From Flavobacteriaceae bacterium MAR_2010_188 (GTDB taxonomy: Bacteria > Bacteroidota > Bacteroidia > Flavobacteriales > Flavobacteriaceae): 64,000 nt of DNA. The first letter of the stretch is position 1, and the number at the start of each line of letters is the position of its first letter. Made by a program: the position numbers and the translations under genes. The stretch is from the NCBI GenBank assembly GCA_900104375.1, contig LT629302.1, positions 1,240,001 to 1,304,000 of the forward strand. The letters run 5' to 3'. This document shows positions 56,384-64,000 of this stretch, piece after piece. Below the pieces are notes generated by a model. That model was not told where the DNA came from. It searched no databases and saw nothing but the letters and a program-made list of their open reading frames with translations.

Positions 56384-58348
56384 TTAAGCTTCATTTGAAA
56401 ATTTGTTACGCGCCTCATCATCAATCTTCATCTGGTCTACTCGCGACTGAACTTTTCGTTTAAAGTCAGTATCGGCAATCGTGGCAACATTATCCAAATA
56501 TCTAATAACCTCCTGTCGTCTGATCTCAGAAAAATTTAATCCCTTCATATTAGATTTCATCAGTTCTCGCAGCATATTTAATTTGGTTTCATAGGGCTGC
56601 TTAAAGTAAATTTCTGGATTGTCGAACCAAGATTGCTCAAGGTCAAAATCGGTTAGTCTTAAACTAATTGCCGATTGAATATTCCTAACATCCCGCGATG
56701 AGAAAAAAGGAAAAACATCTTGCACTTTCTTATAAAGATTCGCGTAAAACTTATGGGAATCCAATCCATATAAGTCGTCTACCTCATCATAAATTTTATA
56801 AACCCTATCCTCGGTCGGTTTATCCGAAACACTCAAAATCTCGCCCATACTCTTAGCTAAACTCTGGTCGGACAAATAAGAGTATTGTTCAGGGTTTTTC
56901 ATATCTACGAAGCCCGGCATAGTTTTGTCCAACTTTTTCCACCACAGATAATCTTGATCCAAAAAGTCGTGCTCGGTCTTGGCTCCGTCAATTTTGAAAC
57001 GTCCTTGTACACGCGACAAGACAGCTTTATCAAGCATTTCTGGGAGATTTGTAAAAAGTCCGATGCTGCTGTTTCCGTAATTAACGGCATATGCACCTTC
57101 GGTATATCTTAGAAAAACTCCGATCACTTCTTTAACCCCGGCAGAAACTCCTTGAGCAGTTCGTTCTTGTAGATTATTCTCGGCATCATCAATAGGTGCA
57201 AAAATGATTTTTGAAGGGTCTTGCATCGGTTTCATCCAGTCTACCATTTTTTCTGCAGATCCACCTTGGAACGTACTTATCAAAGTATCTGGCATTGGAT
57301 GAAATAAAAATGGAATATCCAACTCATCCGCATGTTTCTTAAGACGGGTTGCAATGGCAGCAATCAGCATACTTTTACCAGTTCCTGGGATTCCGTATCC
57401 CATAAATACAGGCATAAATCCGCCAAGTTCTTGAAACGGATTTTTTAATGCTTTAAAATCATATGACAATAGACGTTCGGTAAGTCGACGTGCAAAATGC
57501 TTAGCGTCTCGGTTACCCACGATTTGTTCAAATTCAACTTTATTAAATTCTACGCTCTTTGCGGCGCCAGTAAAAACATTTTCCCATCCAGAAATTGCAA
57601 AATCTGAACCTTCTAATTTATAGGTTCTGTCTAAAATGGTTTCGGTATATTCTAGGGTGCTCCTTCGCATTTGGATTTCCGCAATCACGCCTTCAAAGAA
57701 CAATACCGTAAAATCCGCAACATCCTTATCACTTTTAATAATGTCTGGATGCTCTAAATATTTATCATAATAAAAAAGCATACATGAAATGCCTTTTAAT
57801 GGAGAAATCAAAGACAATTCTGGCAGACCGGCAAATTTTTGCTTCATCACACTTAAATCGTCCGAAGCAATCGTCTTTAAGTTATGCAGAATATAATATG
57901 AAGTTGCATACAACATAAAAGCAGTTGCCGTATGCATTTTACTTTCGTATTCTCTCTTACCTTGATTATCTAATGCGCCTTGTAATTCACTTAAATTTGA
58001 AAGTCCCGAAGCATCATAATAGCTATCCTTTATCCAAATTCCTAATGTTATTCCTTCTTGTACTGCGTATAAGGTTTGATTGAGATGAAGCGGTATAGCA
58101 ACCGAGTCTGGCAGTAATCTCTTTTTTAAAGAGAGGATAGTTTTTGACACTGAACTTGTATGATGGTCTGCACCACCATGTTTGGCCCTAGATAAATAAA
58201 GCAAGATAGAACCTTCCTTAACATCCTTTTCCTTATTCTTAGCTCGCTGACCTTGCTCCCATTGCACGCTTTTTATATATGAAGCCGCTTCGTCACGAAG
58301 TACATCGAGCTCTGATTTTTTAATTGGAAAAGTAGAGTTGTGTTGCAT
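56384..58348 (-). CDS. AAA+ ATPase
   Basis: A 654-residue protein from ATG 58348 (a TTG 36 bases upstream is ignored). The ATPase module occupies about residues 300-520: Walker A GIPGTGKS (319-326), Walker B IIFAPIDDAE (381-390), a sensor-like segment SIGLFTNLPEM and Arg residues in AVLSRVQGRF (446, 450) that could act as arginine fingers. The N-terminal 300 residues and the C-terminal 130 are helical and unlike common AAA+ families. No signal peptide. It lies centrally in a cluster with two soluble unknowns, a coiled-coil protein and three membrane proteins. Energy coupling to a membrane-associated process is inferred. Confidence 0.85.
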   Translation of the reverse strand: MQHNSTFPIKKSELDVLRDEAASYIKSVQWEQGQRAKNKEKDVKEGSILLYLSRAKHGGADHHTSSVSKTILSLKKRLLPDSVAIPLHLNQTLYAVQEGITLGIWIKDSYYDASGLSNLSELQGALDNQGKREYESKMHTATAFMLYATSYYILHNLKTIASDDLSVMKQKFAGLPELSLISPLKGISCMLFYYDKYLEHPDIIKSDKDVADFTVLFFEGVIAEIQMRRSTLEYTETILDRTYKLEGSDFAISGWENVFTGAAKSVEFNKVEFEQIVGNRDAKHFARRLTERLLSYDFKALKNPFQELGGFMPVFMGYGIPGTGKSMLIAAIATRLKKHADELDIPFLFHPMPDTLISTFQGGSAEKMVDWMKPMQDPSKIIFAPIDDAENNLQERTAQGVSAGVKEVIGVFLRYTEGAYAVNYGNSSIGLFTNLPEMLDKAVLSRVQGRFKIDGAKTEHDFLDQDYLWWKKLDKTMPGFVDMKNPEQYSYLSDQSLAKSMGEILSVSDKPTEDRVYKIYDEVDDLYGLDSHKFYANLYKKVQDVFPFFSSRDVRNIQSAISLRLTDFDLEQSWFDNPEIYFKQPYETKLNMLRELMKSNMKGLNFSEIRRQEVIRYLDNVATIADTDFKRKVQSRVDQMKIDDEARNKFSNEA

Positions 58349-58395
58349 TATTATAGTTTTAATTTGAAGGTGTAAAACCTTCAAATTGAATTATT

Positions 58396-59442
58396 TTATT
58401 TTAACCTGGCTACCTCAAATGGCGGTTTGGCCAACTTGTTCATCAATTCTGGTGTTTTATTATATAGAAGTTGAATAATCCTATGAGGTGAAAAAAGATA
58501 GTTCTGTTTTATAATCTCGCTCCATTTTTGCAAGGTCTGTTTTGAAAAATATCCACCTTCCGTAAATTCGCTTCCAGAAAAAACCTCATCGATCTTAATT
58601 GAAAGGGCATATGATTCTAAGGGAATTTCCTTTTTTGAAATTCCATTTAATATGGCGTGGGTAATTTCATTTTCATCCTTGGCAAAAATGTTATGCAATG
58701 GCCCTAAATCTATTCTTTTTATATGTTTAGGATGAAGGTCGGTCAGCTTTCTATCGATTCCGTATGCCATGGTATCGAGGGTCATTTTTCGATCCGCAGT
58801 ATTTTTAAGGACCTCATATATTTCTGGTTTGTAGCTCTCTAGATTATTACCGCTATAATCAAAATACATAAAGCAAACAAATGGTCGGTTATAAACGACG
58901 TCATAGAAACTCCAAGAGGTTAAATACTTTGAAATCTCACCTTTTGTCTCTACAATTTTTCCTTGTACAAAACGATTAAAAATATATTTCTGTTCTACCG
59001 AGGTATAGTAAATTATTGAGGACGCTTCGTAAAGTTTACTTCTTTTTATAGGTTCTTTTTTTCTTAAAAGCGCATCTAAAAATTCATCCTTTATTAGGCT
59101 GATATCCTTAAGCTTTCCGATATAATTGTCCTTTAGCGAAAGATCGTTGAAAAGATAGCGGAACTCTAAATAGTTTGGAAATCCTGATTCTTTAAGATCA
59201 ACCTTCAGACTATCTTCTTCGTCGTACATATATTTAATCCTCATCGCTTCTATCGAATAAAGCAAAAGATCACAATATTGCTTGAAGAAAATCAATTCCT
59301 CGTCGGTACATAATTTGTTTGCTTGCATCCCGACGATTGCTTCCTTTAGCGCGAAGTCCACAACTTTATGATAGAAAATATACTGTTCCTTAGAGTCTAG
59401 AATGGCCGAGTCTAAAGGGGTTACAATATGATCTAGGGACAT
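58396..59442 (-). CDS. Soluble helical protein of unknown function in the AAA+ cluster
   Basis: A 348-residue protein with no signal or membrane helix, mostly helical (KVVDFALKEAIVGMQANKL, ELIFFKQYCDLLLYSIEAMR), with a few beta stretches (WSFYDVVYNRPFVCFMYFDY). No known domain. It lies 47 bases upstream of the AAA+ gene on the same strand. Its start is 170 bases from the coiled-coil gene, a gap that contains a GC-rich palindromic repeat. Confidence 0.75.
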   Translation of the reverse strand: MSLDHIVTPLDSAILDSKEQYIFYHKVVDFALKEAIVGMQANKLCTDEELIFFKQYCDLLLYSIEAMRIKYMYDEEDSLKVDLKESGFPNYLEFRYLFNDLSLKDNYIGKLKDISLIKDEFLDALLRKKEPIKRSKLYEASSIIYYTSVEQKYIFNRFVQGKIVETKGEISKYLTSWSFYDVVYNRPFVCFMYFDYSGNNLESYKPEIYEVLKNTADRKMTLDTMAYGIDRKLTDLHPKHIKRIDLGPLHNIFAKDENEITHAILNGISKKEIPLESYALSIKIDEVFSGSEFTEGGYFSKQTLQKWSEIIKQNYLFSPHRIIQLLYNKTPELMNKLAKPPFEVARLK

Positions 59443-59511
59443 TTTTTAATTTGTTTTTTTTTTTCGCAGTATTTTCTGGAAATGGATTTTCAAGTTTGGT
59501 CGAAAGATTTT

Positions 59512-59604
59512 GCGTTAGGGATGGAGGTCCCGAAGCTTCGGGATTGGAGCTCCTCGCAGAGAGCGACTGCCGACAGCCCGACCCCGCCGATAGCGGGGTA
59601 ACGC
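59512..59604. repeat. GC-rich palindromic repeat element, 93 bp
   Basis: The element is bounded by GCGTTA (59512-59517) and TAACGC (59599-59604), an inverted repeat. Inside are the perfect palindrome TCCCGAAGCTTCGGGA (59528-59543) and the hairpin CCCCGC-CGATA-GCGGGG (59582-59598). Its base composition is far richer in G+C than the surrounding A+T-rich DNA. It looks like a dispersed REP-type or miniature element. Similar GCGTTAGGGATGG...CCCGACCCCGC sequences occur in flavobacterial genomes from my recollection, which needs checking. Confidence 0.75.
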
Positions 59605-59612
59605 TATACTAA

Positions 59613-60950
59613 TTAAGATAAAAGATCTTCTTCTCTATCTTTTTTCTCGGCTTGCTTAGCTGTATCCTCAGATTTCTTGGCTGTTGCGTCGGCCTTGTAG
59701 TAATCTTCAAAAATCTCTTTCATATCGATACCATATCGCTCAGCAAAGTTCTTTTGAATGTCAACATCCTTGGCGCGGATTTCTTGCAACGCCTCGGCAT
59801 AGCTACTATAAACGCCTTGCATAACTTTTTCGTGAATCGGAATGTTGTCCATCATATCCTGTCTAGCCTTAGCGCTCGCGGTATGCATTGACGCCAAAGT
59901 TTCGCCAATATGCTCGTCGGTCTTAACTCCCAAGTGCTCTAATATCGCAGCAAATTCTTGATCGGTCCTAGCTTTTAAAGCCACCACATATCCGTCGTAA
60001 TATTTTAGTCGCTCTTCGGTATCTGACTTTAATTTAGCTCTATGCGTTTGCAAGTTGCTACGTAACGATGTCAATACCTTTATGGTTAAGTTGTGCTTAT
60101 GAACAAAACTGTCCTTGCTAGCCGCCAATGTAGTATAGGCATTCTTAAGACCTTCTAATTCTTCAATCTTTTGCTCTAAGGTGGTTACCTTACCAATTGC
60201 TTGGGCATATTCGGATGATTGTTTATCTACAATTTCTTCCAAACCTTGTCTAGCGTGTTTTAGCTGAGCATATTTTTCATCTAACTGAGCTTCTACTTCT
60301 TTTTTCTTTTCTAATGAGCGAACGTGATTTTTAGTAGCTTCCACGATTGCGTCCTGCAATTTGTCTTCTACTTCCTTAATCTCGACTTCTCGATTTTTTA
60401 ATCGGGTTACCGCAGCTTGACTTTTAAAAGAAAGCTCACTTAAGAGCGTTTGTACATCTGCACTTTCAATTCGTTTTTGAAACAATGCTTTTGCCCTATT
60501 GTCTGCGGCGTCTCTATCTTTTTGCGCTTCTTTGAGTTCGTCTTGAGCTTTTTTAATCTTGCTTTTTCTTCCCCAAAGGTTATTCCACCAAGTGTCTGGC
60601 TGGCTCTCTGATTCGGCCAGTTCTGATTTTGCTTTTTCTAAGCGACGGATGGCGTCGTCTATGATTTTTTGTTCCTCTGCATTAAGCGAAGAAAACTTTT
60701 CGAAGATTATACCAACTTCATCTTGATAATCTGTAAGGTCCTTAATAGCATCTAAAAGCGTGGTACGGTCTTTTTCTGCCATATGTACAACATCATCTAA
60801 AGTGGCATTTAAAATCTTTTGTCTAGACTCAGGATCTTCTTCCTGGGCTAGTTTAGATTTCATGGTATCAATGGCTTTTCCCCAGTTGACGTCCACCTTA
60901 TCTTGCTTTTCATTGCTATTGGTTTCCAATAAATCAAAATCATCAGCCAT
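59613..60950 (-). CDS. Long coiled-coil protein heading the AAA+ cluster
   Basis: A 445-residue soluble protein, highly charged. It is helical and coiled-coil over about residues 80-300 (EEQKIIDDAIRRLEKAKSEL, EIKEVEDKLQDAIVEA, LEKKKEVEAQLDEKYAQL), then a less repetitive C-terminal domain (about 330-420; HIGETLASMHTASAKARQDM) and an acidic tail (KKDREEDLLS). It resembles TelA or microtubule-binding annotated proteins only in general layout, with no diagnostic motif. It is the first gene of the cluster and is divergent from the lipoprotein gene at 61122. The GC-rich repeat follows its stop. Confidence 0.8.
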   Translation of the reverse strand: MADDFDLLETNSNEKQDKVDVNWGKAIDTMKSKLAQEEDPESRQKILNATLDDVVHMAEKDRTTLLDAIKDLTDYQDEVGIIFEKFSSLNAEEQKIIDDAIRRLEKAKSELAESESQPDTWWNNLWGRKSKIKKAQDELKEAQKDRDAADNRAKALFQKRIESADVQTLLSELSFKSQAAVTRLKNREVEIKEVEDKLQDAIVEATKNHVRSLEKKKEVEAQLDEKYAQLKHARQGLEEIVDKQSSEYAQAIGKVTTLEQKIEELEGLKNAYTTLAASKDSFVHKHNLTIKVLTSLRSNLQTHRAKLKSDTEERLKYYDGYVVALKARTDQEFAAILEHLGVKTDEHIGETLASMHTASAKARQDMMDNIPIHEKVMQGVYSSYAEALQEIRAKDVDIQKNFAERYGIDMKEIFEDYYKADATAKKSEDTAKQAEKKDREEDLLS

Positions 60951-61121
60951 TGTATGTAGAATTTTTAAAGTTGAACAATTGTTTAGGTAAGCAATTTCGT
61001 CAAAAAAAAGGTTATGCGAAATTTAAACACCTTAAAATATTGGTAGTAGAAGATATGTTTTTGTTACAATTATAATTTCAAAATTATGTAGGTATCTTTA
61101 TGTTGAACAAAACTTAATGCT

Positions 61122-62036
61122 ATGAGAAAATTCATTCTTTCAATTTTGATATTCACATTTTTGTGGAATTGCGTGGATAACAAAAAGAAAACAATTCCTA
61201 ATGAGGAGGAGATAGAATCGATAATAGAAATTGATTCTATTTCGACTATAGAAATAGATTCGGTGAGCCCAACTGTTATAGTCCCGAAGGCTACTTCAAA
61301 AAAGCCCATTCTTAGTAGGCCAGATAGCTTGACAATTAAGAAACCAATGGCAACTTTGCCGAAAAAGGATGAAATCCTTATCACTCCCATTAATCATGCA
61401 ACCTTGGTTTTAGAGGCAATGAATAATGTTATTTATGTAGACCCTGTTGGAGGAAAATCTGCTTTTGAAGGCCTAAGAGAGCCAGATTTTATCTTAGTAA
61501 CGGATATTCATGGTGACCATTTTGATTTCCAAACTATTAAGGACGTAATTGGTGAAAGAACCGTATTGATTGGTCCGGATGCAGTCAAAAAAAAATTACC
61601 ACCCGAGCTATTAAAGAATTTTGTTTTAGTCTTCAATGGAATAAGTCAAGGTTTTAAAACGTCTAAGATGGCATTGGATATTGAAGGCATTGCGATGTAC
61701 AATTTAAGACCAGAAGCTTTAAAATATCATGAAAAAGGCAGAGGTAATGGATATTTATTAACCTTGAATAAAAAGAGAATCTATATTTCGGGAGACACCG
61801 AAGATATTCCAGAAATGAGAAAACTTAAAAATATTGATATCGCTTTTGTCTGTATGAATCTGCCATATACAATGACTGTAAAAAGTGCAGCAGATGCCGT
61901 GTTGGATTTTAAACCTAAAGTCGTTTATCCATACCATCATCGGGGAAGCGATGTTGAAAACTTTAAACAATTAGTTGAGAGCGGGAACAAAAAGATTGAA
62001 GTAAAGCTGCTGGATTGGTATCCGGATTCAGTATAA
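61122..62036 (+). CDS. MBL-fold lipoprotein
   Basis: A 304-residue protein. The N-terminus (MRKFILSILIFTFLWNC) is a short hydrophobic signal ending in Cys17, a lipoprotein-like site though with an unusual residue before it. A Glu/Ile/Asp-rich linker with an imperfect repeat (IDSISTIEIDSVS) precedes an MBL domain whose metal motif is DIHGDHFDF near residue 129, in the UlaG-like group (L-ascorbate-6-phosphate lactonase type). Further ligand regions are SGDTEDIPEM and YPYHHRGSD. It would act in the periplasm or at the surface; substrate unknown. Divergent from the coiled-coil gene. Confidence 0.82.
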   Translation: MRKFILSILIFTFLWNCVDNKKKTIPNEEEIESIIEIDSISTIEIDSVSPTVIVPKATSKKPILSRPDSLTIKKPMATLPKKDEILITPINHATLVLEAMNNVIYVDPVGGKSAFEGLREPDFILVTDIHGDHFDFQTIKDVIGERTVLIGPDAVKKKLPPELLKNFVLVFNGISQGFKTSKMALDIEGIAMYNLRPEALKYHEKGRGNGYLLTLNKKRIYISGDTEDIPEMRKLKNIDIAFVCMNLPYTMTVKSAADAVLDFKPKVVYPYHHRGSDVENFKQLVESGNKKIEVKLLDWYPDSV

Positions 62037-62110
62037 GGCTAATCGTTTAAAATACAGTTATTATCGATGAAGTGTTGATAAGTATTTGCAACAAATTAAT
62101 TACTAAATAG

Positions 62111-62139
62111 TTGGCCGATACTAAAAAAACGTATATTAG
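62111..62139 (+). promoter_or_regulatory. Possible promoter
   Basis: TTG at 62111-62113, an 18-base spacer and TATATTAG at 62132-62139 fit the consensus with one mismatch. ATG 62169 follows after 29 bases. Confidence 0.45.
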
Positions 62140-62168
62140 CTTATAGAATACTATTAAATTACCTGATT

Positions 62169-62396
62169 ATGTATGCAATTTTATTACTATTTCAGTTCCT
62201 GGTTAGTACTACTAGCCTTACTGTTGTTCTTCTTATAATAACGGTAATCTTTGCATTTTTAATAGTCGGTGCTATTCTAAAAATGTACAAATTAAAAGCC
62301 GAAAACAGAAGATTAACCGAAACAAATGACCATAGATTAGAGGTAGAAAATTCCTATAAGGATTTTACCGATGGACATCTATATGATAATAAATAA
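62169..62396 (+). CDS. Small membrane protein
   Basis: A 75-residue protein with a long hydrophobic N-terminal half (about residues 2-40, probably two short helices or one long hairpin: YAILLLFQFLVSTTSL and VVLLIITVIFAFLIVGAIL) and a polar, charged tail (YKLKAENRRLTETNDHRLE). No known family. It ends 9 bases before the convergent ettA stop. Confidence 0.6.
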   Translation: MYAILLLFQFLVSTTSLTVVLLIITVIFAFLIVGAILKMYKLKAENRRLTETNDHRLEVENSYKDFTDGHLYDNK

Positions 62397-62405
62397 TTAT
62401 TTCGC

Positions 62406-64000
62406 CTACCGTACCAGCTTTCTATATTTGATTCGTTTCGGCATTAAATCCCCACCAAGTCTTTTCTTCTTATTTTCTTCGTAATCACTAAAACTACCTT
62501 CAAAGAAGTAAACTTCCGAGTTGCCTTCAAATGCTAATATATGGGTACAGACTCTGTCTAAAAACCATCTGTCGTGAGAAATAACAACGGCGCAGCCAGC
62601 AAAATTTTCTAATCCTTCCTCTAACGCTCGAAGCGTGTTAATATCCAAATCATTGGTTGGCTCATCGAGAAGAAGTACGTTACCTTCCTCTTTCAAGGTC
62701 ATGGCCAAATGCAATCTGTTTCTTTCTCCACCAGATAACATTTTTACTTTCTTATTTTGTTCGCTTCCAGAGAAATTAAATCTGCTTAAATAGGCTCTAG
62801 AATTAACCTGACGACCGCCCATCATGATGAGTTCTTGTTCATCACTAAAGTTTTGCCAAATCGTTTTTTCTATATCTATATTAGAATGCGCTTGATCTAC
62901 ATAAGCAATCTTGGCTGTTTCCCCAACTACAAATTCTCCCTTGTCTGGTTGTTCCTCGCCCATTATCATCCTAAAGATGGTGGTTTTACCGGCTCCGTTT
63001 GGTCCGATGATACCAACTATACCAGCTTGAGGAAGTTTAAATTGTAAATTGTCATACAGCAGTTTTTCACCATATCCTTTAGCAACATTGGTGGCTTCTA
63101 TTACATTGGTTCCAAGACGTGGTCCATTAGGTATGTAAATCTCTAGCTTCTCGTCAAGTTGTTTTTGGTCTTGACTAATTAATTTATCGTAATTATTAAG
63201 ACGTGCTTTTTGTTTGGCCTGTCTTCCTTTTGGCGCCATTCGTACCCATTCTAATTCTCGTTCTAAAGTTTTCTGGCGCTTGCTGGCTTGTTTCTGTTCT
63301 TGAGCCATTCTTTTGGATTTCTGCTCTAACCAAGAGGAATAGTTTCCTTTCCACGGAATGCCTTCACCTCTATCTAATTCTAAAATCCAACCAGCGACAT
63401 TATCTAGAAAGTACCTATCGTGAGTTACTGCGATAACAGTTCCTTTATATTGAGCTAAATGATGTTCTAACCAATGTACGGATTCTGCATCTAAATGGTT
63501 GGTGGGCTCATCTAATAATAACACATCTGGCTCTTGTAATAATAATCTACAAAGAGCAACTCTTCTTCTTTCACCACCAGATAAATTTTTGATTGGCCTA
63601 TCCCCTTCTGGAGTTCTTAAGGCATCCATTGCTATTTCTAACTTAGTATCTAACTCCCAAGCGTTAGATGCATCAATTTTATCTTGAAGCTCTGCTTGAC
63701 GGTTCATCAACTTTTCCATTTTGTCAGGATTAGAATAAACTTCTTCCAATCCAAACATATCGTTGATCTTATTATATTCATCCAGAATTGCTACTGTTTC
63801 TGCAGCACCTTCGCGGACAATTTCAATCACCGTTTTATCTTCATCTAATTTTGGCTCTTGTTCTAGATATCCTACAGAATATCCTGGAGCAAAAACAACA
63901 TCCCCGCGATAGTTTGTGTCGGCTCCTGCAATAATTTTCAACAAAGTAGATTTTCCCGAACCGTTTAGACCCAATATTCCAATCTTGGCTCCGTAGAAAA
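62406..64000 (-). CDS. ettA: Energy-dependent translational throttle protein EttA (5' end outside window)
   Basis: An ABC-F ATPase that binds the ribosomal E site and tunes translation initiation. The frame is open to the right edge (YGAKIGILG leads into GLNGSGKSTL), so the start lies beyond base 64000. Two ABC domains are present: first Walker A GLNGSGKS, signature LSGGERRRVAL and Walker B VLLLDEPTNHLD; second Walker A GPNGAGKTT, signature LSGGERNRLHL and VLLLDEPTNDLD. Between them is a basic linker (KQASKRQKTLERELEWVRMA) with the PtIM-type motif region. The visible 531 residues are close to full size (about 560). EttA is preferred over other ABC-F proteins because of APKGRQAKQKARLNNYDKL and the compact size. 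Confidence 0.92.
   Translation of the reverse strand, partial: FYGAKIGILGLNGSGKSTLLKIIAGADTNYRGDVVFAPGYSVGYLEQEPKLDEDKTVIEIVREGAAETVAILDEYNKINDMFGLEEVYSNPDKMEKLMNRQAELQDKIDASNAWELDTKLEIAMDALRTPEGDRPIKNLSGGERRRVALCRLLLQEPDVLLLDEPTNHLDAESVHWLEHHLAQYKGTVIAVTHDRYFLDNVAGWILELDRGEGIPWKGNYSSWLEQKSKRMAQEQKQASKRQKTLERELEWVRMAPKGRQAKQKARLNNYDKLISQDQKQLDEKLEIYIPNGPRLGTNVIEATNVAKGYGEKLLYDNLQFKLPQAGIVGIIGPNGAGKTTIFRMIMGEEQPDKGEFVVGETAKIAYVDQAHSNIDIEKTIWQNFSDEQELIMMGGRQVNSRAYLSRFNFSGSEQNKKVKMLSGGERNRLHLAMTLKEEGNVLLLDEPTNDLDINTLRALEEGLENFAGCAVVISHDRWFLDRVCTHILAFEGNSEVYFFEGSFSDYEENKKKRLGGDLMPKRIKYRKLVR

Noticed and set aside
59512-59604. Integron attC site
   Set aside because: The ends resemble GTT/AAC core sites, but the inner bases do not fit the RYYYAAC/GTTRRRY pattern and no integrase gene is present.
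59613-60950. TelA tellurite-resistance protein
   Set aside because: Only the general coiled-coil layout is similar. I see no TelA motif and no Ter genes nearby, so the name is not used.

Overview
The window looks like a chromosomal segment of a low-GC marine-type member of the Bacteroidota, most likely a Flavobacteriaceae. The reasons are: coding sequence is A+T rich; several promoters match the Bacteroidota pattern TTG-N17-23-TAnnTTTG; one protein carries a type IX secretion (Por) sorting domain; the two TonB-dependent outer-membrane proteins start with carboxypeptidase-regulatory-like domains; and there are typical families such as DUF3667, DUF4834, a BatA-like protein and YfhO. I saw no phage, insertion sequence, CRISPR array, rRNA or tRNA. 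Gene content is mostly core chromosome, with a few unusual loci.

Left part (1-13.2 kb): the end of a BatA-like gene, a dihydroorotase homologue that has lost its metal ligands, a small membrane protein and an esterase form one operon. Then come a surface lipoprotein, a 2OG-Fe(II) oxygenase, an MBL-fold hydrolase, a conserved cytosolic protein of unknown function, a Bcp peroxiredoxin, an endonuclease III without Fe-S cysteines, an ECF sigma factor followed by a 47-residue protein gene, and uvrA.

Middle (13.2-33.4 kb): a DUF3667 protein, two related secreted proteins, a flippase / glycosyltransferase / YfhO operon for surface glycans, and a probable lipid locus. That locus holds an alpha-oxoamine synthase, a cysteine-synthase-like PLP enzyme and a GNAT-like protein, and may make sulfonolipid or another sphingoid-type lipid. 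Oligopeptidase B, YbaB, a threonine aldolase and a metzincin-type metalloprotease follow.

33.6-52.6 kb: an ATP-grasp / alpha-E / transglutaminase operon whose last gene has a tandemly duplicated 3' end, prfB with a classic +1 programmed frameshift, a HAD hydrolase, an ArsC-like protein, two TonB-dependent outer-membrane proteins, a 1-Cys peroxiredoxin, fumC, a type IX secreted FG-GAP protein, and hutI and hutG on either side of a coiled-coil membrane protein.

52.6-61 kb: eight minus-strand reading frames, probably seven original genes because one is split by an in-frame TAA. They encode a long coiled-coil protein, an AAA+ ATPase, two soluble proteins of unknown function and three membrane proteins. 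I know no function for this cluster, and it is the best candidate here for an undescribed system. A GC-rich palindromic repeat sits inside it. The window ends with an MBL-fold lipoprotein, a small membrane protein and ettA, which runs off the right edge.
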